DNA of 64,000 nt from Quillaja saponaria. Its lineage: Eukaryota > Streptophyta > Magnoliopsida > Fabales > Quillajaceae. The notes under the pieces were generated by a model. The model searched no databases. It was not told where the DNA came from and was given only the letters and a program-made list of their open reading frames with translations. Shown here one piece after another: positions 19,762 to 31,993 of this stretch; positions within the stretch are counted from its first letter, which is position 1; the number at the start of each line of letters is the position of its first letter. The stretch spans positions 248,001-312,000 of the forward strand of contig CM055605.1 of NCBI GenBank assembly GCA_029379385.1, written 5' to 3'. The position numbers and the translations under genes were made by a program.

Positions 19762-22700
19762 TCAGTTCTTAAATCTGACACTTCGACTAATAGCTGCATT
19801 AATTCCAGTGGTCTCCCCACCATAAGGACCACTAGGTTTTCTGATATCCCGAACCTGCCCTTTGCGATTTTTCACAGCTTTTTGGTGCTTCAACTGCAGA
19901 TTGAGTATGGGGCGACTGGTTAACAATTTGGAAGAGAATTTAAAATTAGTTACCGCAAAATAAATTTTTTTTTTTTTTTGTCAAATACCTTGTACTTTTT
20001 CCTTGGATTCTTGATTAGCTTCTTACGAGCACGAGTCAGCCCCCTGTTCTTCTCCATCTACAGCATATTGGCAGAAAATATATAATTGGAGCATAAATGA
20101 TAAATCAAGCAGATCAGAAAGCATGGTGAATTGGGTAAATCCATACCTGATAAGAGATCTGGCGTTTTCCAGCCACAGTCTCTGGCAAAGATGGGAGTGC
20201 AAAAGTCCTGCACAAGCAAGCATTTTTTTTGTTTTTTTTTTTCATGTAGAAAGGAATCATATAAAGCAAATCAGCAGTACCAAAGATATCCAAGTTTAAA
20301 CCAGAACTATTCAATTCAAAAGTATTCACTCCTTTACCAATAATTGACAGACATATTATAGCATTGAGAATAATCATCACAACAAATTAGACATGCAGTT
20401 AGAATATTACCATCCCCACAACCACAGGAACAGGTGGTTGAAGGATGAGAGCCAACTGCAAAAGCAGCTGAAGATAAATCTTTAGCCCAGAAGATAGCAA
20501 AGGGGATCATGCATGACTTTGGTATCCAAATCTGGCATATTATAATAGCAATAAATCTTGAACACGTTCTGATAGTATATGATATCCGACATGGTGCGTA
20601 ATATTACCTTGAAGAAGCCTCAGCTTTGGCAGCAAGTTTTGCAGCTCGCTTTTGTTTCACCTGTTTGTACAAGTCATCCTCCGAGTCACCCGTTTCACCA
20701 TCTTCCTCCATATCAGCAACCTCATCAGACACAAGATTGGCATTGTCATCGCCAACATCATCCTCTGACTGGATTCCAGCTCCAGCCAACACTCGAAGCT
20801 CAAGTTTCCTCCGCCTTTCACCAACATCATCTCTCTTGGGTAAATCATCATCACCAGAAACAACCTTCCAAAAAGGAATTAAAAAAGCTTCAGTGCAGAT
20901 AATATTTGAATGTAATACTTTAGAATGTACTAGGAATTGGAATCAATTACGGACACAGTTATTCCCGAATAAACGAAAGGTAATACATAAAAGATAAAAC
21001 AACTAGGAAAAACATAATCCAAGAAAAATCTCCCACAATCAGAACCTCAAATATGGTAAAGCATATTAAATGCAATTGAGTTTCTTCGTATTATTGAACT
21101 CATTTACCCATCCAAAAAGAAGGAAGGAAAAGAAAATGTCAACAAGACTCACTGAAGCCTTTTTCTGAAAAAGAAGTGCAAATTCTACATAGATACAAAA
21201 AGATATCTAAAACAGCAAAATGAGTAATAACCATACGGAGGATTGCGAACATTAAAACATGTGGAGGGCAAATCATCTCCCTTCCACAGGCAACTTCACA
21301 TGGGAAGCAACCAAACAACAAGGCATACAAGAAAAATATAAAAATACAGGTGACTTGTGCAAGACGATAAGGCCAAAAAAATGATATTTACTATTCAAGT
21401 ATCTGATACTCAGTTACCAGATGTTATAGGAAATCTCTGTATTGATAGTTTATTCCATCATATTTAGTACTATGAGTCTATGAGTTTCAGAAATTAACAT
21501 CCATCATAAGTTTCCCTGTAAGATAATGTGGAAGGTCACATCAATATTTTTACCTTGGGTCTGTGCTGGAAACCGCTAAGAAATTGTGAAACCTTAAGAC
21601 CATTGCCCAGTTTAGAAGCCCTCTCAACATCTACAGCCTCATCATCGAAATCGTCATGTGTTTCCAGCTGTCTATTGAAATTAGGTAGTTGGCTATAAGT
21701 TAGTTCTCAGTTCTTAAAGTATAGTAGCAAGCTAAAGTTAAAGAACATAAGAGCTAAGCTATACCCGTTTACTGGTCTAAGATATTTTTGGGCTTTATCA
21801 GGCTTTGGAGCAATGGAACTAAATAGTCCCTTCTGTTTCAGTTTTTCCTCAAGGGCAGCTCTGGCTTTTAACATCTCACGGCTCTGTACATCAAGTTTAT
21901 TGGTCTGCCATGCTCATAGAGAGTTACATTAGCCAAATTATTTTGTATCAATAACTTTAAAACAACAAGAAATATAGAACCAGTAAGGTATATAAAATGA
22001 GAGGTAAAAGAGAACACTGCACAACAACATCTCATTCTGTAGTCTTGGACTCACCTGATGTTTGTTTTTTCCTGCTTTCTCATTATCTTTTAAAGACTCA
22101 ACCTTCGCCATCTCAACTTCGTCGTGAGGCTGCAGCAATACAGGGAACAATTGGAATAATCTTACAAGATCATCCTTTCAAAATTACAAAGATAAATTAA
22201 CTCAGATTAGAAGTTCCAACTACCACTGCTGCTTCCCCTGATTCACAAAGAGTAAGAGGGTCCCCCTGGTCTCTAGAGGAAGAATCACGTGCTGATGTAG
22301 CATTCTCGTCACCCAATTTCATTACTGTTCCCAAACCATGATTTCTTCCAAGAATGTCTTCAAGTTGATATGGAAGGTTTTCATCAAGTTGTTTCATCTG
22401 TAAAGAGGAACACATATTAAAAAATCGTATGCTGTAAAGGAAAATAACCTCTCAAAGAAACATGGTATACATCACTTAAAGCAATGCTTTTTCAAGTACA
22501 TGATACATAGAAAGGAATGGAGAAAATGGGTACTTGCATGATCACATTTCCAATTTACAATAACTAGTAATGAATTGTCAAACTACCCTTTGTTTTCCTC
22601 ATGCAACCCATTATATGTTTTGAGGGTTCATATGTGTATTACTATCACACATAAAATGATAAAAATATATATTAACGCACACGCACACACACATATTTAT

Positions 22701-25700
22701 AATATATCATTTTATGTTTGTGAAGTTGAACCGTGTTGCCTCAAACACGAATCGTTACAAGGAGAATAGACCTGATCCAATAAGCTCTTGATCTCTACAA
22801 GCCGGGCTATAACAGGATGATCACGAACTGGTTGTCCTTCAGACTTGAGAAGAAGATAGAATGATATAGCTTGGCAGTAGGACAGCAAAAGAAGCCGTTT
22901 CACCTCAAAATAATGCATTCCCCCTTCTATCACGATTTCCCCATTTTTAGCCTTCATCAAAACATAGAAGTCTTTAGAATGCAATATCTCATTGATAAAC
23001 AATGTAGAATAATTAAAAGAAATTGATACTGTAACACATAAAGCACTAGGAAAGATAGGATCATAGGACTACAGTTTTAGAAGTCTAATAAAAGAGAATG
23101 TTGGAAAAACCTAGAGACAGATGACAAGAATTTTAAAAACTGATCAAACCAGATACACCTTCAAACATCCTAAGAGGAATAAAATATCAGCCTGAGAATA
23201 TAAATACATGTATCACACAGGAAAATTAAACAAAAGTACAGACAACAAAGCTCTTTAAGATAGAAAATTTTGTAATTTAGAAATCGATTAACTGTTTCCG
23301 TGTCTATCGTAGTGCAAATATCCAGTAGTTAATCTCCTGAACATGTTAATCTAACTCATCCTCATCAGTGCACTGCACCAGTGAGAAGATCTATTTACTG
23401 TAAGCATTACACGGTCATGTGAGACCAAATACCTTGCTTAGAAGTGGATTGATTTTGCTTTCAAGCTGTTCAAGTGCCTCATTTAAGTCTGACAGGAGGC
23501 CAACTAATTCTGGAGCAGAGCTGTAGAGAGAAAATACTCACTACATAAGCAGAAGTATATTAAATGAAAATGCTACGATAAACAGCTAATGAAGGTACTC
23601 CTTTACTAGCCTATATAATAATACAAAAAAAAGATAGGGAACCAGAGGTCCAGAGGAACATGTTTACAAGCATTGGAAAAGTAGCATAAAGTGTGTATAA
23701 GTATAAATAGAACCATGCCTATTTGAAACATCCATTTCCTCCTCCTTTGACCAATCATTCAAATCCTTGGCTGCATTATTCTCCTCCATGGTTACATTTC
23801 TACCTGGATATTCTGTTGTGCCCTTCCCTTTGACTGCGATTTCCTATACAGTAGAGAAATTTAGAGTGAGAGAAGCTACAGTTCTTTGTCTCTACCAGAG
23901 TCTCCCCATGAGAGAAATGACATGCAAAAAGTAACAGAGACAGAAGATAATTGCAATTCTCACCTTTAGAGTTAATTCTCCGCCACTCTCATTTTTACTG
24001 GTATCTGCAATACCATAGTCTTCCCAAGTTAAAGACTCTGCCTTCTTTCTCATCATTTCTTTCACCAAATCGTCCTCAATTTTAAGGGCCTCATCATCAC
24101 TTGATTGTAACTTCATCAAAATGGAAAAAAGTAGTAAGTTATTACCAACTTGAAGAGAAAAGAATACAGGCACATATAAGACTGTTTAGTATGTTAATAT
24201 GGATCCATCTGCCCCAGAAAAATTATATCCCGTTTGTTTAAATGTCAAACATGACATAAATATTTTTATTTCGGGAATAGGGATTGTAAGACGCAGTACA
24301 TAATTCAAAGTTCCTCACTTCAAAATCACGATTATCAGCGCCGTAATTCTGAGGCTTTTTTTCATTCCAGAGGCCCTTGTAATCTTCTTCATCTTCTTCG
24401 TCATCATTCATTTCATCCTCAACGCCACCATACTTTGACTTCAGATATCTCTTTTGCCTAATCACTTAAGACAACAAAAGAAGAAATTAGCCAAGATATT
24501 GGTTTTAGCTCGTATTTTCCACTTCAAACACTTGCAAAAACCACAAAGAGTAATAACCAGTAGGCTTTCTAATACATGATTCTATTCCTATACATTAAAT
24601 AAGCATCTGCTGCCTCTCTAGACACAAAATACCCATATTTTTTCCACAAGGGACAGAAAATGTCCCTAGATTAAAACCAACATTCAGCAACATAAGGGGT
24701 AACAACAGAATATATGTCTTGCTCGGATTCAAATAACATCATAAAATAAAAAAGATCAAAACTCTACACAATTGAATGTAAAACTTTACTCTGATGTTGG
24801 ACTTATGGACTACAGACTAGCGATTGTGAAGACCATTCCATCTTTTTTTTTCTGTAAAACTCTTTACAATATAAAAGATTAAAAACAATAATTCATCTAA
24901 TATAATTGTCTGCACGTATGAAATCTTGAAAGGTTAAGATCCTTCATTAGATTTGACACTTAAATATAGAACATTAAGAAAAATAACTTATGCACATTGT
25001 TTAAAAAACATCTCATGGAAGAGCTAGATGAAATACATTCGAATCAATCTCAAAGTATCTTCCTTACTTTTTGCTACATCGTCATTTACGTCTTCATCGT
25101 CTTCATCATCATCATCATCTTCATCCTCATCCTCATCAGTACCCTATGCACAAGGGAAAATAAAAAAGGGGTGAAGGGGAGGAGGTCATGAAAATACCAT
25201 CAGCTGTTTGATATGATAAGGAATATAGTTAAAAAAGATTTAATGTTGTCATGGAAAATATATTATCAAGGTGGTGACTAAGTGATATTTGGGAGTTCAT
25301 TTCCACCGCTCATTCGAAAGGAAGTTCAAAACATTCCATCAGCAACCACTATCTCTAAAATAGAAGATTAATTGAAGCCACTAATCACAATGAAGGGAAA
25401 ATAAAACACCTCAACATCAAAGACTGGATGTTCGTTATCTTCATCTGATTCTCCAACAACCCCATTAATGTCCAGCGGAACAATGTCCCTCTGCTTGTGA
25501 ACTGCAAATTAAAGTTCATAGCACACCATCACCCTCGGCTCAATTAATGGAAATCGATTAGACAATAAAAAGAAGCAGTGACAAACATAATTATTGACTT
25601 TGGAAAAAGATGCATATAATTTGAAGAGGTAAAATGAGAGAAAATTACAAGCATCAATTTCATCGTCCATGTCTTCACTGGTGATACCATGTTGATATCG

Positions 25701-25760
25701 TGTACTTGTCTTAGTGTTTCTGTTGTCTTTTATGTGATAACCCCTTCCTCTCTTTCCCAT
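19762..25760 (-). CDS. THAL: SAS10/UTP3 small-subunit processome protein (THALLO)
   Basis: Minus-strand exons: 25760-25649, 25501-25410, 25143-25068, 24464-24319, 24110-23964, 23843-23719, 23520-23433, 22951-22772, 22397-22224, 22129-22055, 21904-21765, 21671-21554, 20864-20608, 20207-20147, 20057-19989, 19893-19762. They sum to 663 aa. The N-terminus MGKRGRGYHIKDNRN leads to an acidic Asp/Glu run encoded by GAT repeats. The Sas10/Utp3/C1D domain is near residues 225-320 (FEVKRLLLLSYCQAISFYLL, RDHPVIARLVEIKSLLDQ). The basic Sas10 C-terminal domain ends the protein (KNRGLTRARKKLIKNPRKKY, SGPYGGETTGINAAISRSVR). The family works in the nucleolus on U3-dependent pre-rRNA processing; the Arabidopsis gene is essential. 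A 5' UTR intron (26034-25785) is likely. Intron 6 appears to use a GC donor, the only way found to keep frame. Confidence 0.93.
25068..25143 (-). repeat. GAT/GAA codon repeat coding for an acidic tract
   Basis: This exon of THALLO is almost entirely GAT, GAG and GAA codons. It looks like a trinucleotide microsatellite but encodes the Asp/Glu-rich stretch seen in SAS10 proteins. Length variation between varieties would be in-frame. Confidence 0.8.
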
Positions 25761-26206
25761 TATTACTCAATCAACTACAATCACCTGCAATAGGGGCAAT
25801 CTCTTAATATCCAATGAACTATAAATAATCAATGCAAAGCATTCAAATATATAAAAATATTATCTAAAATACTCTTGAATACCTATAGCATATGGAGTTT
25901 ACTATCAATTTTCTTTACAGGAGAAGAAACTGTACTGTAATTCAATTTCAATGGAGGATTAGCACAAGATTAAAGAAACAAATCTATGCTATAAAGAGTG
26001 AATGAGAACCAAGAGTATTTGTTTCGTAGATTACCTGACCGAGTAGAGACAAAGCTAAGCTATGCAGCTATGGAAATATGCTTCAGTCGAATATGAGCTG
26101 AGAACTGAGGATGAATGGAGGCGGGTAGGGATGAAACTTGAAACAAGTTCAATAATCTCCACCCTCGCATGGTAGCCGCCTCGGCTGATTTTCTTTTCTT
26201 TTTTGT

Positions 26207-26280
26207 TGGGCCCTGATAGTTATGGGCCGTAAGTAAAACGGTGAATGAATCACTGCTTTTCGGCGGTTTATTGGGCCCAA
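26207..26280 (-). promoter_or_regulatory. Cluster of three site II (TGGGCY) motifs upstream of THALLO
   Basis: TGGGCCC at 26207-26213, TGGGCC at 26223-26228 and the palindrome TTGGGCCCAA at 26271-26280 lie just upstream of the inferred 5' leader exon. Site II elements bind TCP-type factors and are typical of ribosome-biogenesis and translation genes in plants, which fits the gene's job. Confidence 0.6.
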
Positions 26281-26305
26281 TTAATTCTATATATACACGG
26301 GGTAA

Positions 26306-27070
26306 TTTTTATTTAGTTAACATTTTAATTATTATGTAATAGAATTAAATATTATATTTTCATATTTTGATTAGCAGAGCTCACTTTGTATAGGTTTTAG
26401 GATCTTTCCCTCCTCTGATTGTGGGTACAAATTATTCATGCTGATTTTATTTTTTTTAATTACAATTAATGCTGATTTTTAGTTAATAAAGCGTATATTT
26501 TTCTGGTCACATAATTAATTGTTGGAAATGTCAATAAATTAATTAAAATATATTTATATGTCAATTATATTTAAAATAATTTATGAGAGAATTGACTATT
26601 CAATGTTAATTATACATAAAGTAATTTTTTAATAAATCAATTAAACTGTCTATCAATTTACATGTAATTTCTTATTTTTCTAACTCTTTTTTTATTTAGT
26701 TAACATTTTAATTATTATGTAATAGGATTATTGATTGCATTTTGGTTAGTAGAGCTCACTTTCTATAATATAGAATTTTAGGTTTTTTTTCACTTTAAAT
26801 TGTGGGACAAATTATTTATATCTTGAACTTAGGTAATCCACGAAGATAATATATATATATATATTTTTTTTTTTTTTGAATATTAAATTAATTGTAAATA
26901 AATTGATTAAAAAAATTATATATTAAGAATATTTAAAGATAATTTATATGACAATTAACTTTTCACAGTTATCATGTTAATTTTATATAAAAATAATTTT
27001 TGAATAAATCAATTAAAGCATCTATTGATTTACATGTCATTTCTTATTTTTTGAACTTTTTTATTTTTTA
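26306..27070. repeat. Diverged tandem duplication of about 383 bp in a divergent promoter
   Basis: The word TTTATTTAGTTAACATTTTA begins both copies (from 26306 and from 26689), and matching blocks follow in the same order: GAGCTCACTTT, then GGGACAAATTATT-like, then AATAAATCAATTAAA, then TTTACATGT-ATTTCTTATTT near the ends. The copies differ by many substitutions and indels. Together they fill most of the space between THALLO (-) and the trigger-factor gene (+). Confidence 0.75.
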
Positions 27071-27986
27071 TTTTACTGAATTTCAAACATTTCAGAATAT
27101 CGTGGAGCTTATCCTGGACTCGACCCCATAATAATATTATCTTATCGCTCTCTCCTCTGCAATACGAAGCTGGGGACTCAGTCGTAGCTTTACACTCTCA
27201 AGCTGATTCGCCGTCGATTTAGACTCCGGCCGTAAGGTAAGTCAAATTCCTCTGTTTAGCCACTCAATCTCCTCTTCTTCTTCTTCTGGAAATTTGTATT
27301 ATATGAGCATCACTTGGTTTGATAATGGGAACAGCTAATTGTTTTCATATTCCTTGTATTGGTATTGAGGTTGGAAAATATCCAGCTACCAATAGAAGGA
27401 AAACTAGCTAGGAAATAAAATCTGTATTCAAAACAAGTAGAGAACATTTTGTAGCAGGTTAATCTGCCTGGCTTTTCTCCCTATTTTTTTAACTAATTTA
27501 TTTTCTTCAATTTTCCCAGATTCCTGGATTTTTTAATTGTCTTTTGAGTATTATGAGTAACGGGGAACGTGTCAGTTTGACATTTTGTTATGTTCTGGTT
27601 TTAATATTGTGTACAAGAATTGGCTTTAATTCTTTAGGCTTATTCGGGTTTCTGCAAAGACTATAACGAACATGGAAATCAAACAAGCAGTATAGTTAAG
27701 ATTGTCACGATTTTGAATGGAATCATGACCCGAAGGTGATCCGCTGTTTTATTGCTTCACCCAAATACGAAAGAGAAAAAGGGTGGTTGTTTACTATATT
27801 GCACCCGTTTATCACATTCATACACCTGAAGAAGGCATAATGTGGGCAAGTTTTGACCTCCATTTTGTGTGTATTTTGCAGGTAGCTACTACCTTATGAG
27901 TGAGGAAGGGAGAGGGAGAGGGAGAGAGAGCAAGCAAGGGGGACTGAACTCTGATAAGAGCCATACAAACTGAAAGGAAAGAGAGA

Positions 27987-30761
27987 ATGCATGTAGCTAC
28001 TCAAACCCTCATCCTCGGTCTATATCCCAAGGTAAACAGTAAACCTTTATTTCCAATGAAACCTGTGATAGTTTTTTCCCTGGACTTATTTTTAACATAC
28101 ATGGGTCTTGTGCAGATAGTAAGTTGCAAGCAAAGCTTTGATGGGTTTATTATTCCAAGCCTGAATTGCAAGATGCCGTGTGTTTTGCATCAAAGAAGAC
28201 ATGACAAGGAACAATATTTCAAAAGGCAATTCCTTCCTTTAAATTTTTTTTATCTAACCTCCTGTTTTTTTAGAGAACTAATCTCTAAATAATCTAAAAG
28301 AACTTTTTTTCATTTTTCACACACTTAAATTACTACCACTGAGGTATTGAACTGTAAGAAATAGCCTTCCCTTATACCCAGCATCATTTTTAGCAGCTAA
28401 AAGAGTCAATTACAATGTTTCAGATTATCACTTTTCACTGAATTTTCAATTTTTTTATTTCATTTTACAGGAAATATCTTACATGTCTTCCTGTTCGTAG
28501 CACTGCATTATCAGGTGCAAGTCCAGTTAATTATCTCTTAATAACCCACTTGTTCCATCACAGAACTGTGGTTATGTATTTCTATGATCAATTCCTCTTA
28601 TTTTCTATGTTTAGATGTTGGAATTTCACCTACTCATTCGAAAGACTTATCTGTCTCTACAAGTACTACAAGCGATGTTAGAGAACTAAAGGTATGGTGC
28701 AGTATGATTTAAGAATAAACTTTACCAAGGTTGTGGAAAGATTTTGAAAAGAAAAGGGAAAATAAAAAAGTGAGACAAGGGAATTATTTTCTATCTTCTG
28801 AAACTTGTATCTTTTCGTAAAATACTGAAGAGCCAATATTTTCTTTACTAGAGTATCTTCAATGATGGTTCCTCTTCTTTTGGAAGAAGAATATTATTGT
28901 TCTTCCATGATTAATTAGTTTGAAACTTATTTACCCAGATGAACATAGAGGTATCTGGCACCAAAACTCAACTGATTTTTGATGATGTTTTTGACAAAAT
29001 GGTTGCTGCAGCCCAGCCAATCCCAGGCTTTCGAAGAGTAAAAGGAGGTGAGGAATGGAAGGTTTATTATGCTGGCCTCATATCAACCTAATTTTGAAAA
29101 TGCTTGTTGTCAACTTTTTTTAGTTGGAAATAAGAATTTCAGGTTTTTCTCTAGTTTGAAAACATATATTTGCTGGATTGAGGTCAAATATTATCAGTAC
29201 ACAGGCATAACTCTTTAACCATTTTGACTTTCTTCTCCTTTCAACGAATGGCTAACATTTCTTTTTTCCTTTGTTGCATCCTTTGGGATGTACTCTATCT
29301 AACAATGTGAGGGCATCCAGGAAAAACACCAGATGTAAGTTTCTGCCTCTTCCAGTTTTGGTGCAATCAATTGATTAACTTAATTGTAAGTGTTTGGTTG
29401 GGAGGTGTTTAGAAAGATGATCACAAATTCTTATGCTAATTATGACGACCATGTAACATTGATCATGTATGGAAACAGATGTGCTCCTTTTAATGTATGC
29501 TGGATGCAATGTTATTTTTGACGGTTGCTTGTTGTACTGGGCAGATACCAAAAGACATTCTATTAGAAGTCCTCGGACCTTCCAAAGTATTAAAGGAAGT
29601 AATCAAGAAAATAATCAACATTACTGTAGCGGAATATGTTGAAAAGGTAACTGACATTGAAATACCTATTGCAATCCTCACTTTTCTCTCTAGGGCATGC
29701 TTCACTAGGAAAGTGGTTGCTTATTGATTCACTGGTAATAGTGTTAACCCATAGATTCCACGCTTAATACAATAGGCAACTTCTTTCAAGTTTGATGGTG
29801 TTAACTTCCTATCCAGGTTTAGATTTATAAGAAACAGGTACTTACATTATTAAATGTTCTTTCGAGTTCTGAACCATGCATGTAAGTATTGCCAAATATG
29901 AAATTATCCAAATATCATAGCATCTGTACTATTATAAATTAAATGTGTTTCTGATTTCAACAAATCATTCAAAAGAATCACATAGTTGTCAACCGCCTAC
30001 TACTCTTAGATAGGAAGGCTACAAACACACATAAAGGCAGATACAAAGAGCAGCTATAATATTTGGGCAGTTGATCTTTGTTAATGCTTTTTTAATGAGA
30101 AAAGTTCATAATGCAATTTTCTGAAACATAACGATATTTCTAACATTTTTTCTTTTGCCACTTGACCATTGCTTGTAAATCTATAATTAGGTGGCACAGT
30201 TTCTGATATATTGCCTGCAATGCTATAATGATATTGCAAACTCAACATTTCTTATTTATGCATATCACCTTGGTCTCATAATTACTTTCTACAAGGTGTC
30301 ATTAGTTAACCAAACCTACATTTATAATTATCATGTTTGGTTTTAGTAAAGCTCTTCTCGAAACTTTCTATTACAAAGACGTGCTACTGCTGCAGTCGGT
30401 GCATGTAGCAATCATGATTATCTTGCTAATAATATTAGGGTATGATAAAATCATCATGTGATATCTGGTTAGGCATGTAGTAAGACTATATTGCAATGCT
30501 TGATGTTGGATGCCACTCGGAGGATCAAAGATTTCAAAAGGCGTTGTACCTTTCTCCTTTGTATGTTCTTATTGTCTCCTTTTTGACGCATGGAGTTTGA
30601 GGCTGAGTTTTGTATTATTGTTTACTATATTGTTACAGGAAGCCTTAAAAGTAAGCAAAGACTTGAAAGTAGAGCAGAGTTTTGAAGATCTTGAATCTAC
30701 ATTTGAGGCCGGCCAGAAGTTCAGCTTTGATGCAGTGATTCATCTTCAAGAAGCAAACTGA
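27987..30761 (+). CDS. Plastid protein with a trigger-factor ribosome-binding domain only
   Basis: Exons: 27987-28031, 28116-28225, 28471-28514, 28615-28691, 28939-29047, 29321-29334, 29545-29646, 30639-30761; 207 aa. The first 70-90 residues are basic and Ser/Thr-rich and look like a plastid transit peptide. The rest matches the N-terminal domain of bacterial trigger factor, including the ribosome-contact signature as IPGFRRVKGGKTPDIPKDIL. The PPIase and C-terminal domains of full trigger factor are absent, as in the short plant family represented by At2g30695 (locus number from memory). A role in folding chloroplast-made proteins is inferred. Oddities: intron 2 (28226-28470) seems to start with GC, and exon 6 is only 14 nt. 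A leader exon ending near 27237, followed by an intron to about 27880, is likely. Confidence 0.85.
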
Positions 30762-31993
30762 GATAATTTATAATTTTTCGTTAGAAAATTTTGTACATTA
30801 TGGTTATATCTTGAGTGAGTTTGTGTCTCCAACTGGGCTATTCTTTTGACTTTGAGAAGTAGTGTGCTAAAACGAGTTATGTTCCCTGCCCCTAATACCT
30901 TATTTCTTTGTACCAAAAGGTTGACTTTGCTCTTAAAGAAGATTGCTCCATTCCTTAGTCTGTTTTGAAGCACAACGTAGAATTTAATTTATTTTAAATG
31001 AATTTTACTGATTTAGATTTTAAATAAAATTTATTTAAAATTTATATTTTATTCAATTATGAATTGTACATAGAATATATTAGATTTTATTTTATAAAAT
31101 TTATTTGAAATAAGTTATTATTTTGTTTATCTTAAATGATATTTTTATTTTTAATATTATATATTTTTTTATTTAGATAAATCAATAAAAAGTTACTATC
31201 TCTTTATCTTAAATGTTTACTTAATCAATTACAAATTTTTTCCTCTCAAATTGTTTTTGTTTATTAAACAATAATTAATTTTTTTAATAAATGTTAGTTT
31301 TAATTACAAATTTTAAGAATAATATCAGAAAAAAGCTTATATTGAAATTAATTATACATTTATTTTAAATAAGAGAGTTAGACTGAATTATATAAAGGTA
31401 ATTTTTATTATAAATAGAAATTTTTATTTAAAATAAATTGAATTATAAAATTTATTAAAATAAAATTAATTTTATTTTTTATCTTATTTCAACTACACTA
31501 TGAGCTAGTTTGAAACGAATTTGGGGAGGTGAATTTATAACTTTATTAACGGAGGGAGAGTTGGATTAGTAAAGATGTGTGCTTGACCACTAAAAAAAAA
31601 TTAAAATTATTTCAAATAAATTTTTATCTAAAGCTTAACTTTTTTAATATTTATTGTTTACTCAGGCCATGACAAAGTTATAAGAAACAAAAATCTTCTA
31701 ACTTTATTTATTTTCCATTTTGATAAAAAAAATTTTTTAATTATTTCTTAAAGCAAATAATTTATTGTTTCGGCTGGGTCTGTGTGCAGTGTAAGCCAGA
31801 ACAGAGCCCGGCTCCTAAGTATTAAGAACAGTATTCAGTTTCGGCTGGGTTGGCCCATTGAGGCAACCACCGACCTCCACTTTCGCCTATAAAACCAAAA
31901 CGAAAACACCCACTTCCTTGTTGAGTTTCCATTGACTGCTTTCTTGCTTTGTAATCGACGAGACGAAAGGGCATTGAGACTGAAGAACTAACG
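30762..31993. other. Intergenic spacer and SRP14 promoter
   Basis: The start holds the 3' UTR of the trigger-factor gene. The middle (about 30980-31500) is extremely AT-rich and ends in a word shared with 386-407, probably an old repeat. TTTCGGCTGGGT occurs twice, near 31769 and 31840. GGCCCA at 31852-31857 is a site II motif on the minus strand, about 140 bases before the SRP14 start. Confidence 0.5.
31852..31857 (-). promoter_or_regulatory. Site II motif upstream of SRP14
   Basis: GGCCCA reads TGGGCC on the other strand. It lies shortly before the SRP14 leader, in line with the motif's frequent presence in protein-synthesis genes. Confidence 0.4.

Noticed and set aside
20403..20456. Possible extra THALLO exon on the minus strand between AG and GT
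   Set aside because: Including it breaks the join of SSR to TFALPSLPETVAGKRQISYQ, which fits the family without it.
25068..25143. GAT-rich stretch as a plain microsatellite
   Set aside because: It is in frame within THALLO and encodes the acidic tract expected in the family.
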